From: Methanoculleus methanifontis
GTDB lineage: Archaea; Halobacteriota; Methanomicrobia; Methanomicrobiales; Methanoculleaceae
NCBI RefSeq assembly: GCF_030464365.1
Contig: NZ_VCYI01000004.1
Coordinates: forward strand, 124,001-188,000
Length of the DNA: 64,000 nucleotides
Direction: 5' to 3'
Position 1 is the stretch's first letter; every line of letters begins with the position of its first letter. A program made the translations under genes and the position numbers. Of the stretch, positions 36,102 to 45,028 are shown piece by piece. The notes below the pieces were generated by a model. It was not told the DNA's origin, ran no database searches, and saw nothing but the letters and a program-made list of their open reading frames with translations.

Positions 36102-36566
36102 GTGGTCCCCGGTGCAAAAACCATCTCCGCAGGATGGCGGCATCAGTCCCCTGCTTCATCACCGATCAGTGGGGGTAACTCTCATCATCTGCCGCCCGGC
36201 GATCCAGGTACATACTCGGTGCATAAGCAGTTAATGGTTCGGCATCATGAGCTCCACCGTTACCGGGGCCCGCACCATGCCTCGCCGGGATTCCGGAGTT
36301 CCCGGGAAGCCATATGCGTCGAGATAAGCATGCCCAAGGTCATAATCAGGGCAAAATATATATTGTCGCATCGCCTGTCTGGAACTCAACGCATCGAGGA
36401 GGGAAGGCAGCATTCACGAATACCCGTACAGGATGGTTTCTCCCGCAGACGCCGGTAGGGTTCCACCGTTACGGTTCATAGGGCTGGGGATCTCCAGGTC
36501 GACGATGAAGGCCGGCTGCAGGCCCGGATCTCCCGTCCCGAGCAACGATTCTGCCGGAGGCGAATT
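36102..36566. other. Intergenic region, possible promoter only
   Basis: A 465-bp spacer. caaaatatatattg at 36352-36365 is a good TATA box that could drive the CapA-like gene with a leader of roughly 180 nt. Open frames in the first half have no family resemblance. No repeat ladder. Confidence 0.55.
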
Positions 36567-37634
36567 GTGACATCGGTGCGGCTGCGAGCGGTCGGGGACG
36601 TGCTCCTCTGGATGAGGAACGGCAAGAGACCGTTTGCCCTTGTCCAGCACGAACTCCAACAGAAAGACCTGCTCTTCGGGAACCTGGAGACGGTTCTCTC
36701 CGAGAGCGGAACCGAGAGCAAGAAACGCTGGGTCAATACAACCCCCCCGGAGGCGGGCGAGTACCTCAGAGAAGCCGGGTTCGACATCCTCAGCGTGGCA
36801 AACAACCACACGCTCGACATGGGCCGGGAAGGGCTTGAGAAGACCCTCGAAGAGCTTGAAGGCCGGGGCATCGCCTACGTAGGAGGAGGAAGAGGCGATG
36901 AAAGACCCCAAGGGCTGATCGTCGAACGCAATGGGATCCGGTTCGGTTTCCTCGCATACACGACCGGGAGGTTCCGGTCGCCGCCGGGCGTCACCGTTGC
37001 CAAACTGAAGAAGAAGAGCGTCATCGAAGATATCAGGGCGTTAAAGGAGCATACCGATCATGTCGTCGTCTCCCTGCACTGGGGGATCGAGAACACCTAC
37101 TACCCCTCGCCCGACCAGGTCAGGCTCGCTCACGCCTTCATCGACAACGGGGCGACCCTGATCCTCGGGCACCACTCGCATACCATCCAGGGGCTGGAAC
37201 GCTACAAAGACGGCCTGATCGCCTATTCACTCGGGAATTTCCAGTTCGATACCGAGATCTTCAAGGAGCAGATCAACACCTCCATGATCCTCTCGGTGGA
37301 CTTCGACCGGCACGGCATCCGGGACTACACGACCATTCCCTGCGTCATCAACAGCGACTTCCAGCCTGGAGTGGCGGAGGGCCGAACCAGGGAACGGGTA
37401 GCACGCTGGATAGCAAGGTGCTCCGAGAGGGTGCGTAACGGGAACGTTACCCGCCAGTGGTGGTTCGAGCAGATCGGCGAGGACTACCTGCTGTACAACC
37501 TGGAGAGTTACCGCTACCGGATCCGGCAGCACGGGCTTGCGCCCCTGATCGAGTGCGGAGTCTGGCTGGTGACGCCGTTCTGCCTGAACTGCTACGCAGG
37601 TGTGATCCGGAAACGGTTGAGACACGGAACATAG
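36567..37634 (+). CDS. CapA-family protein (PGA_cap metallophosphatase-like)
   Basis: A 355-residue protein with the calcineurin-like metal-binding blocks of the CapA family: RAVGDVLLW, FGNLETVLS, ANNHTLDMGREGL, SLHWGIE and LGHHSHTIQGLE. GTG 36567 has GGAGG seven bases before it. Bacterial CapA participates in poly-gamma-glutamate capsule production, but many members sit in other polysaccharide loci. Here it precedes a GT4 gene by 10 bp inside the glycan island, so a role in polymer processing or attachment is inferred. No signal peptide is visible. Confidence 0.85.
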   Translation: MTSVRLRAVGDVLLWMRNGKRPFALVQHELQQKDLLFGNLETVLSESGTESKKRWVNTTPPEAGEYLREAGFDILSVANNHTLDMGREGLEKTLEELEGRGIAYVGGGRGDERPQGLIVERNGIRFGFLAYTTGRFRSPPGVTVAKLKKKSVIEDIRALKEHTDHVVVSLHWGIENTYYPSPDQVRLAHAFIDNGATLILGHHSHTIQGLERYKDGLIAYSLGNFQFDTEIFKEQINTSMILSVDFDRHGIRDYTTIPCVINSDFQPGVAEGRTRERVARWIARCSERVRNGNVTRQWWFEQIGEDYLLYNLESYRYRIRQHGLAPLIECGVWLVTPFCLNCYAGVIRKRLRHGT

Positions 37635-37644
37635 GAGGATGTGA

Positions 37645-38880
37645 ATGAAGGTATTACAGGTGACCCCGTTCTTCAAACCGCTCTGGGAGTCGGGCGGGGT
37701 GGCACGGGTCGCATATGATATTTCCCGGACCCTGCACGAGAACGGGCACGATATCACCGTCTACACGACGAACCGGAGCATCTACCCAAACGACCTGCCG
37801 ACGAACCGCGCCACCTCCGTCGACGGGATGAACGTCTATTACTTCGAGAATTTACGAAAATACGCCCCGGGCGTGACCCCGCCGGTGCTGCCCTACCGGA
37901 TGCCGGCGGTCGCGAGAAGGGAGATTGCCGCATTCGACCTCGTCCACATCCACGACCACCGTACCATGCTCACCGTCATCGCCTCGCACTACGCGAGGAA
38001 GTACGGGATACCCTACGTGCTCCAGGCGCACGGGGCGCTCCCGCAGGATACGGGGTCAAAACGGATGAAGCGGCTCTTCGACCAGTTCTGGTCGGACAAG
38101 GTGATCCTCGGCGCCGCGGGCGTTATAGCGCTCAACGAGACGGAGGCCGAGCGCTACCGCGAGCGGGGTGTTGCCGACGAGAAGATCGCGATCTTCCCGA
38201 ACGGCATCGACCTTGCCGAGTATCCCTCCCTCCCGGCCCGAGGCAGGTTCCGTGTGGCATGGGGGATCGACGACGCCACGAAGATCGTGCTCTACCTCGG
38301 GAGGCTCGACCCCACGAAGGGGATCGATCTCTTGATCCGCTCGTTTGCCGTGGTCGCGCGGGAGTTCGACGACGCTGTCCTGGTGATCGTGGGCGGGGAC
38401 ATGGGCCACAACGAGGAGTTCAGGCAGCGGGTAGAGTCGCTCGGTCTCGACGACCGGGTGATCTTCACGGGGTTCGTGAGCAAGGAGGACAAGATGGCCG
38501 CGTACACCGACGCCGACGTCTTCGTGACGCCGAGTTTCACCGGTTTCCCCGTCACGTTCCTTGAAGCGTGCCTCTGCGGGACACCCATCGTGACCACGGG
38601 CAAGGGGGACCTGCTCGGGTGGATCGACAACACCGTCGGGTTCAATGCCGGGTACACGCCGGAGGCGCTCGCCGACGCCATCGGACGCCTGCTTGCTGAC
38701 GAAACGCTGCGGGCAGGGTTCGGGGAGCAGGCGAAAGAACTCGTCCGGACCAGGTACAACTGGCAGGCAATCGTCAGCGATATCGAGACGTTCTACGCGA
38801 AGGTTGCCGGGAAGGCGGAAGGAGGCATCCCGGCGGGGGTCTCGAAAGGGACAACACCGAAGGCCCCGGATACTTTTTGA
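37645..38880 (+). CDS. GT4 family glycosyltransferase
   Basis: A 411-residue GT-B enzyme. The N-terminal QVTPFFKPLWESGGVARVAYD and the C-terminal nucleotide site (YLGRLDPTKGIDLLIRSF; PSFTGFPVTFLEACLCGTP) identify GT4. In the C-terminal EX7E motif the first Glu is replaced by Thr (FTGFPVTFLE). A GGAGG site lies six bases before the start. It probably adds a sugar to a lipid-linked glycan in the cytoplasm. Confidence 0.88.
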   Translation: MKVLQVTPFFKPLWESGGVARVAYDISRTLHENGHDITVYTTNRSIYPNDLPTNRATSVDGMNVYYFENLRKYAPGVTPPVLPYRMPAVARREIAAFDLVHIHDHRTMLTVIASHYARKYGIPYVLQAHGALPQDTGSKRMKRLFDQFWSDKVILGAAGVIALNETEAERYRERGVADEKIAIFPNGIDLAEYPSLPARGRFRVAWGIDDATKIVLYLGRLDPTKGIDLLIRSFAVVAREFDDAVLVIVGGDMGHNEEFRQRVESLGLDDRVIFTGFVSKEDKMAAYTDADVFVTPSFTGFPVTFLEACLCGTPIVTTGKGDLLGWIDNTVGFNAGYTPEALADAIGRLLADETLRAGFGEQAKELVRTRYNWQAIVSDIETFYAKVAGKAEGGIPAGVSKGTTPKAPDTF

Positions 38881-38882
38881 GT

Positions 38883-38990
38883 GCACCCGGTGGAACGGCG
38901 GGTGCATGAGCACTGTTAGGAACGACTGCCCGTAGGACAGGAGTTCGAGCACCGAAGGTGAGAGTTGCGATGGGCGTTCGGAAGGCCGAA
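38883..38990. repeat. Hairpin ladder
   Basis: GCACCCG/CGGGTGC directly after the glycosyltransferase stop, then ladder modules with an imperfect GCAC/gtta stem, CTGCC-cgta-GGACAG, GCACC-gaa-GGTG and the linkers GGAGTTCGA and GAGTTGCGA. Confidence 0.7.
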
Positions 38991-39010
38991 GCGAGGAAAA
39001 AGCCCAAAAA

Positions 39011-39130
39011 AGTGGACCGTGGTGGCTATCGCCATATGGGGGAGGGGCTGACGGGGAGGGGGGAGTATTCCCCCCTCCCCTGTCCCCACCCCCCTCTCGC
39101 CGATAGCCCCTCGAAAGCCGTACACGGGGC
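39011..39130. repeat. Short inverted-end TATCGCCA element
   Basis: At 120 bp this is the shortest copy. The left end agtggaccgtggtggctatc continues as GCCATATGGGGG; the right end on the minus strand reads GTGTACGGCTTTCGAGGGGC then TATCGGCGAG. It has only GC filler inside, so the ends are the conserved part. Confidence 0.7.
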
Positions 39131-39239
39131 ATGCAATGTTCCGACTGAAACGACTGCCCGCAGCATACAACCGTTCGGAGTGAAACTGTCGGAACGTGCG
39201 ACGGTTCATTAGTATGACGTCCCGAAACGCGACTGGCTG

Positions 39240-39385
39240 GAAGCACCACGGTGCGAGCACCGAAGGTGCGAGTTGCGATGGGCCAAAGGGCCGGAGCATG
39301 AAAAGGCCAAAGGTCTTCGAGTTGCGACTCCGGCGGAACAGCGGGCCGGCACTATCAAAATTCTCCGAGTTTCTCATGCACCCGC
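39240..39385. repeat. Hairpin ladder
   Basis: GCACC-gaa-GGTGC, TGGGCC-aaa-GGGCC and AAAGGCC-aaa-GGTCTTC hairpins separated by GAGTTGCGA, GGAGCATGA and GAGTTGCGA, showing the regular alternation of two linker classes. Confidence 0.8.
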
Positions 39386-39406
39386 CCTCCGGCCGGGTGC
39401 AAAACC

Positions 39407-39440
39407 AAAAAAAGATTATGACCGGGCCCGTCGGGCCCGA
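39407..39440 (-). terminator. Hairpin-T terminator of the beta-helix gene
   Basis: On the minus strand, downstream of the stop at 39455, CGGGCCCGACGGGCCCG forms a hairpin and is followed by TCTTTTTTT. Confidence 0.65.
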
Positions 39441-39454
39441 TAGTATCGACCGGT

Positions 39455-40915
39455 TTACGCGCCGGCAGACGCAACCGCCATGCCTTCTGTCCGGACGTTC
39501 TCTCCGCCCTCGACCAGGAACGCTTTCTCGGAGGCGGAGGTTATATCTCCGGTGTACTGGACGTTCTGGTTGTTCTTCGCCCAGACGAGCGTCTCGGCCC
39601 GGTCGCCGGAGGCGTGGATGTCCACTTCGGCATTGCTGAACTGGCCGTTCGTGCCGCCGAGGCTTGCACCCTTGCCGTCGATCCCGGCCGGGTTCACGAG
39701 CTCGAAGTTCTTGATCTGGATGTTGCTCGCGAGGTCGACCTGGAGGCCGTAGCCGTGCGAGTCGATGCTCGTACAGTTCTCAAGCACCAGGGCGGGATCG
39801 GTCGAGCGGCACGGGATGCTGTAGTAGCCGGCCGGCTTACGGTAGGTGTAGTCGGTCTTCCCGGCGCCGGTGTCCTTCTCGACACAGTCGTAGAGTTTGC
39901 CGCCGTTCGTCGCGTAGAACCCATACAGCGAGTTACCTTCCGCGGTGCAGTCGATGAACGTCACGTCGGCGTTCGGGGCGTAGAAGCCGCACCCGAAGTA
40001 GTGGGTCGACATGTCGCTCTGCTTGTAGGGCACCGTCGGGTAGGGTTTCTGCCCGTTGTTTACACTCGTGCAGTTCTCGAGGACGGCGTTCGTCACCTTC
40101 GGGTCAAACTCGAAGTGGAACCCGGACTCCAGGTTGCCCTCCGCATAGCAGTCCTTCACGTAGAGACCGTCCATGTCGTTTAACTCCGCAAAGTCGAACC
40201 CGGTGATCCAGGGGTTGAACACACCCGTGCTTCCGCAGTTGATCGCGGCGCAGTTCTCGTAGCGGACGTCCTTGATCACCTTGTTGGACGAGCCCCACGC
40301 GTTGTGGATGAACCCGTACGTCCCGGTGTCCTCGGCCCTGCAGTCGATGAACTCGACGTCTTCGAGGGTCGGGGCATAGACCGCCGGATCGTGCAGCAGG
40401 AGGAAGACCGCCTGGATGCTTGCGTCAGCGGTACCCGTGATGTCGTGGATCTTTGCATGACTTGCCCGGATAGTCATCACACCGAGCCACTTGACACCGC
40501 TGCTGTAGCCGCTGCCCTCGATGTGGAACCCGTCCAGGGTCACGTATTCCTGGTCGACGTTGATACGCCCGTCACTGGTGAACACGAGGTTCGTTGCATC
40601 CGGACCCTGTCCGGAGAGCGTCGTGCCCGCAGGCGGCGCGATGACGCCGGCGCAGTTGAACGTACCGCCCGTAAGGACTACCTTACCGCCGTCGGGCAGC
40701 GCGGCGAGCGCCGCCTGGATCTCGGCCTGGTCATCGACTCCATCACAGACATAGTCTGCCTGGTTTTTCGACAGTTCGGTGCTATCGCTTGCAGCCACGG
40801 TGAGCGTGGCCGGACTTGCGGACTCGGCTGCACTTACCGGGGAGAGTGCCGGAATAATCAGGCAGCACGCCAGAAGTGCTGCAGCCAGTCTCAGTATATT
40901 CTGCCTATCTGTCAT
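39455..40915 (-). CDS. Exported right-handed beta-helix protein, paralogue A
   Basis: A 486-residue secreted protein. After a signal peptide (about 1-29) comes the family start LTVAASDSTELSKNQADYVC and DDQAEIQAALAALPDGGKVV, the first turns of a pectate-lyase-like beta helix with GGTFNC. The central block (GTADASIQAVFLLLHDPAVY, DTGTYGFIHNAWGSSNKVIK, GFDFAELNDMDGLYVKDC, ESGFHFEFDPKV) is nearly identical in the paralogues at 46522, 49511 and 51403. Many regularly spaced Cys and Asn residues stack along the helix. There is no C-terminal anchor or sorting domain. It could be a polysaccharide lyase, epimerase or adhesin; catalytic residues cannot be assigned. Confidence 0.88.
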   Translation of the reverse strand: MTDRQNILRLAAALLACCLIIPALSPVSAAESASPATLTVAASDSTELSKNQADYVCDGVDDQAEIQAALAALPDGGKVVLTGGTFNCAGVIAPPAGTTLSGQGPDATNLVFTSDGRINVDQEYVTLDGFHIEGSGYSSGVKWLGVMTIRASHAKIHDITGTADASIQAVFLLLHDPAVYAPTLEDVEFIDCRAEDTGTYGFIHNAWGSSNKVIKDVRYENCAAINCGSTGVFNPWITGFDFAELNDMDGLYVKDCYAEGNLESGFHFEFDPKVTNAVLENCTSVNNGQKPYPTVPYKQSDMSTHYFGCGFYAPNADVTFIDCTAEGNSLYGFYATNGGKLYDCVEKDTGAGKTDYTYRKPAGYYSIPCRSTDPALVLENCTSIDSHGYGLQVDLASNIQIKNFELVNPAGIDGKGASLGGTNGQFSNAEVDIHASGDRAETLVWAKNNQNVQYTGDITSASEKAFLVEGGENVRTEGMAVASAGA

Positions 40916-40961
40916 GCCATTCAGCCTCTCTGTGAGGTATCACTACCGTCTTTCCATTGCC

Positions 40962-40971
40962 ATATAAATAT
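40962..40971 (-). promoter_or_regulatory. TATA box of beta-helix paralogue A
   Basis: The minus strand reads ATTTATATGG, with a start expected about 25 nt downstream and a GAGAGG ribosome-binding site about ten bases before the ATG. Confidence 0.6.
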
Positions 40972-41426
40972 TTTATTGTTGAAATAAAATTATTTTGAGG
41001 GCTTAATCGGCAATATGGACTGCAGGAATGCCGTCAGTTGCGACGCTGCCGTAGCATAACGGAGATCGATTCCTGCAAAAAGATATTATATGATCAATTT
41101 AATTAAAATCGAAGGATACAAATACTCGCGCTTTTCGCTGCCGTTCGCCGGGAGTGACCCTCCCCGAAACGTTTTCATCCGGGACTGATGGGAATTCAGT
41201 TTCGTGCGCCGGCACGGCACGAGCCCCCCGACCCTCGCTACGAGGCGACGGCGTTAAAAAGCACGGATTCCACATCGCTTGCGTGAATCAGGAGCCGCTG
41301 CGGCCTGATGCAACAGGAATACCATGTGAATACGCCCGGAGGGAAACGGCTGGCGGGGCGGATGCCGGCGGGGTTACATGCACACCAGAAGGGTTCATCC
41401 ACCCAACGACGCTCCAGGGCACAACC
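40972..41426. other. Intergenic region, no gene seen
   Basis: AT-rich nearest paralogue A, GC-rich after 41150. No repeat ladder and no recognisable coding sequence; short frames here are unsupported. Confidence 0.6.
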
Positions 41427-41434
41427 TCTATATA
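41427..41434 (+). promoter_or_regulatory. TATA box, leaderless GT4 gene
   Basis: The string tctatata, centred 29-30 nt before ATG 41460, is the spacing of a leaderless transcript. Confidence 0.65.
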
Positions 41435-41459
41435 GAGCATCCTCACAGAGAGAGCCCCT

Positions 41460-42635
41460 ATGCGAGTGGCGTGCCTGACCTTCTGGTTCTACGACTACAC
41501 CATCCAGATGGCAAACGAACTTGCCCGGCATGCCGAGGTGCTGCTCCTCCTCCCCGATTACAGGTCGGAGGAGTACGTGGAGAGCATCGACCCGGGGGTG
41601 AACGTCCATATCTTCGGTTACTCCCGGTACGCCGGAAGGCCGGGCCCGTCGTGCTACCCGATGCTCAAAGATATCGTCGCCGCAATCAACGGCTTCGGGC
41701 CCGACGTCGTCCACTTCCAGGTGAACAACCCCATGCTCTGCCCGCTCCTCCCCATGCTCCGGAAGTACCCGCTGGTGGCGACGTTTCACGACATCGAACC
41801 CCACCGCGGCGAAGACCGTCTCCTTGATGTGGGCTCGCTGCTCTACCGGCTCACCCTCCTCGTATCAAGGGTCATGCCCGACCGGATCTTCGTTCACGGA
41901 AAGGCCCTCCGCGACACCCTGGTGGAGAACTACCACGTCCACGGAGAGAACGTGCACGTCATCCCCATCGGCGAGCACGAGGTGGCGCCGTTTGTGAAGT
42001 TCGAGCGCGACGACCTGGAACCCGACGGCCACCGGGTTCTCTTCTTCGGACGCATTCACCGTTATAAAGGGCTCGACTGCCTGATCCAGGCAGAACCGCT
42101 CATCACCCGGGAGATCCCGGACGCCCGGATCGTCATCGCCGGAACGGGCGAGGATTTCGGCAGGTATGAGGAGGCGATGGCGGGCCGTGACGCCTTCGAG
42201 GTCTACAACTACCGGATACCCTACGAAGAGGGCGCCCGGCTCTTCCAGCAGGCGAGCGCCGTGGCGCTCCCGTATCTCGAAGCGTCCCAGAGCGGCGTCA
42301 TCCCGACCGCATACGGGTTCCGGCGGCCGGTGGTGGTGACCGACGTGGGGAGCCTGCCCGAGGTCGTCGATGACGGGGTGACCGGCTATGTCGTGCCGCC
42401 GCGAAACCCGGAAGCACTGGCAGACGCGATCGTCCGCCTGTTGAAGGATCCCGGGGCGTGCCGCCGCATGGGGGAGCAGGGTTACGCAAAACTGAAGACG
42501 GACATGGCCTGGTCGACGATAGCGCGATCTCTCCTCGCGGTTTACAGCGAACTCGGATCCGCTCCGGGGAGGGGAACCGTTCCTGCGGATGAGGCATTCG
42601 TCGATACCGCTCCCGCTTCCGGGAAAGAGCGATGA
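41460..42635 (+). CDS. GT4 family glycosyltransferase
   Basis: A 391-residue GT-B protein. The second Rossmann domain shows VLFFGRIHRYKGLDCLIQAE, VIAGTGEDFGRYEE and LPYLEASQSGVIPTAYGFRR, followed by VVVTDVGSLPEVVDDGVTGY, all typical of GT4 donors using nucleotide sugars. A disordered Pro/Ala tail ends the protein. It stands between paralogue A and the DUF2206 gene in the glycan island. Acceptor and sugar unknown. Confidence 0.88.
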   Translation: MRVACLTFWFYDYTIQMANELARHAEVLLLLPDYRSEEYVESIDPGVNVHIFGYSRYAGRPGPSCYPMLKDIVAAINGFGPDVVHFQVNNPMLCPLLPMLRKYPLVATFHDIEPHRGEDRLLDVGSLLYRLTLLVSRVMPDRIFVHGKALRDTLVENYHVHGENVHVIPIGEHEVAPFVKFERDDLEPDGHRVLFFGRIHRYKGLDCLIQAEPLITREIPDARIVIAGTGEDFGRYEEAMAGRDAFEVYNYRIPYEEGARLFQQASAVALPYLEASQSGVIPTAYGFRRPVVVTDVGSLPEVVDDGVTGYVVPPRNPEALADAIVRLLKDPGACRRMGEQGYAKLKTDMAWSTIARSLLAVYSELGSAPGRGTVPADEAFVDTAPASGKER

Positions 42636-42796
42636 CCTGGCCCCCCTCGCGTAATGGGGGCCGGACCGGCGCAACACATTAATAGGTTGACCGGAGAGTA
42701 GGTGCACTGATGCAGCGCACGATCTGTCGGATGCCGCTAACGGAGAAGGCCCATCGTCCATGCACGTAGCCGACCAAAGACTGAACAAGGGATACC

Positions 42797-45004
42797 ATGC
42801 ACCTTCCAAACCCGTTCCGGATGAATGACTGGAATAATAGAACGTTTTTCTGGGTATTTCAGGCGCTCCAGTTTGTCTTCCTCGGGGTGGTCTGCCTCGA
42901 TCTCGTCGGCTATTATATACCGGTTGCCAGGGAAGTCCTGGCGTTTCTTTACCTTACTTTCCTGCCCGGAGTCCTCGTTCTGAAGGCGCTCAGGCTCCAC
43001 GATCTCGGCTCGATCGAGACGGTGCTCTACTCCGCAGGGCTGAGCCTCGTGGTCGTCATGCTCACCGGCCTTACGGCCAACTTCGTGTACCCGCTGCTCG
43101 GGTATACGCGGCCGTTCTCGTTTACGATCCTCCTTCTCACGCTCGTCGCCGTGGTGCAGGTCCTGCTCTACCTCGCGCTCACCAGGGATAAGGGGCGTAC
43201 CGGTGAGAGCCCGGGGCTGGCCGTCCCCTCCTCTCCTGCAGTACCGTTCCTGCTACTCCTTCCGTTCCTTGCGATCATCGGGACATACATGCGCGACGGC
43301 TACCACATGGTCACGCTCCTCTTCCTGCTCCTCATCCTGATCGCCGTCATCGGCCTCGCCGTCGGGTTCGAGCGCCTCATCCCGAAGTCCTGCTACCCGC
43401 TCGGGATCTACGCCATCGCGCTGTCGCTCCTCTACCATACCTCGCTGATATCAGAGTATGTCTGGGGCTACGATATCCACCACGAACTCCACCTTGTAAA
43501 CAGTGTGCTGATACCGGGGCTCTGGGATATGACCATCCCATTTAACACGAACGGGATGCTCTCCGTCGTTGCGCTCGTTCCCATCTACTCGCTCATATGC
43601 GATCTGGATCCCGTCTGGGTCTTCAAGATCATCTACCCCCTCCTTTTTGCGCTTGTGCCGCTCGGGCTCTACCGCGCGGTCGAGAAACAGACGGACGCGA
43701 GGATCGGGTTTCTCTCGATCTTCTTCTTCTTCTCGTTCTTCACGTTCTACACGGAGATGATCTCCCTTGCCCGCCAGCAGATCGCGGAACTCTTCCTCGC
43801 GCTGACCGTTCTTGCGATGATCGATAAAACCATGGACCGGGGGAAGCAGGCGTTTCTCATGATCGCCTTTGCATTTGCCATGATCGTCTCGCACTACGGG
43901 CTCTCGTACATCTACCTCTTCTCGCTCGTTCCGGCATGGCTGCTGCTCGCCGTTTCCGAACGCCTGCAGTCCTGGCTGCCGAAGAGGCTCGCCCGGGGCG
44001 CTTCCCTCCTGAAACCCGACTCCGCCCCACCGGCGGGAACCGGCGAGAGGGGGCCGGTGAGGACACTCATCCTCCCCTACATCCTCATCTTCGCCGCCCT
44101 CGTCTACCTCTGGTACTCGACGGTCGCCGGAGGCACGGCGCTCGCTACCGTCACCGGCATCGGGGACAAGATATGGAATACCCTCTTTATGGACTCATTC
44201 AACCCGACAACCGCCCAGGGCATGCATATCCTCACCAGCCAATCGACAACGGTCCTGCACGGCCTCGCGAAGATCGTCCATATCGCCACCCAGGGCCTCA
44301 TCGCCGTCGGGCTGCTTGCAACCCTCGTAAAACGCGAGCGGTGGCGCATCGAGCCCGAGTATCTTGCCGTCTCGCTCGTCTTCCTGCTCATCAACGTCGC
44401 CGGTATCGCCGTCCCGTTTTTCGCAAGCTCCCTCAACACCAGCAGGCTCTACCACATCACCCTGATCTTCCTTGCCCCGTTCGCGGTCATCGGCGGCATA
44501 GCGCTGTATGAGAAGTTAACCGGGTGGATACGCGCGATCAGGACCGCTCCATTCATGGGGACGGCGTACCAGGCGCTGTCGGCGTTCTTCGTCGTCTTCT
44601 TCCTCTTCAACAGCGGGCTCCTCTACCAGGTCATGGACGACAACCCGACATCGATGGCGCTCGACACCGCCGGCGATAAGCCGGTCTTCAACGGCATGGA
44701 GGTGCAGGGAGCGGCATGGCTCTTTTCAGAGGGGAATGAGCGCCCGATCTACGTCGACGGCACACGTTGGTGGCTTCTATTGGGGTTCAACCCGGACAGC
44801 CAGCGATACGTTCCGGCAGATGCATCGCTGCTGGAGCCCAACACCTATCTCTACTTCGGCACGTACAACCTCATGCGGGACAGCATCCGGATCGAGACGC
44901 AGGAGCACGCAGTCACGACGGCAACGTATACGGATGCGGACCGGTTCATCTGGAGCCACCACCAGATATACGACAACGCTGGTTCCGCCGTTTACTACCG
45001 GTGA
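42797..45004 (+). CDS. DUF2206-like polytopic membrane protein
   Basis: A 735-residue membrane protein with roughly a dozen or more helices (from residue 18 to about 610) and a C-terminal extracytoplasmic domain (YVDGTRWWLLLGFNPDSQRY region). It resembles the archaeal DUF2206/COG5617 group of predicted membrane proteins in polysaccharide clusters, which look like GT-C or polymerase-type enzymes. No catalytic motif can be assigned with confidence. The upstream 161 bp has no strong promoter, so it may be read with the preceding GT4 gene. A second possible start lies eight codons in (MNDWNNR). Confidence 0.75.
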   Translation: MHLPNPFRMNDWNNRTFFWVFQALQFVFLGVVCLDLVGYYIPVAREVLAFLYLTFLPGVLVLKALRLHDLGSIETVLYSAGLSLVVVMLTGLTANFVYPLLGYTRPFSFTILLLTLVAVVQVLLYLALTRDKGRTGESPGLAVPSSPAVPFLLLLPFLAIIGTYMRDGYHMVTLLFLLLILIAVIGLAVGFERLIPKSCYPLGIYAIALSLLYHTSLISEYVWGYDIHHELHLVNSVLIPGLWDMTIPFNTNGMLSVVALVPIYSLICDLDPVWVFKIIYPLLFALVPLGLYRAVEKQTDARIGFLSIFFFFSFFTFYTEMISLARQQIAELFLALTVLAMIDKTMDRGKQAFLMIAFAFAMIVSHYGLSYIYLFSLVPAWLLLAVSERLQSWLPKRLARGASLLKPDSAPPAGTGERGPVRTLILPYILIFAALVYLWYSTVAGGTALATVTGIGDKIWNTLFMDSFNPTTAQGMHILTSQSTTVLHGLAKIVHIATQGLIAVGLLATLVKRERWRIEPEYLAVSLVFLLINVAGIAVPFFASSLNTSRLYHITLIFLAPFAVIGGIALYEKLTGWIRAIRTAPFMGTAYQALSAFFVVFFLFNSGLLYQVMDDNPTSMALDTAGDKPVFNGMEVQGAAWLFSEGNERPIYVDGTRWWLLLGFNPDSQRYVPADASLLEPNTYLYFGTYNLMRDSIRIETQEHAVTTATYTDADRFIWSHHQIYDNAGSAVYYR

Positions 45005-45028
45005 CCATACCTGGGAGTCGCAAAAGGG

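Noticed and set aside
36102-36458. A 118-codon frame before the CapA-like gene
   Set aside because: No ribosome-binding site, mixed composition and no family resemblance; it spans the probable promoter region.
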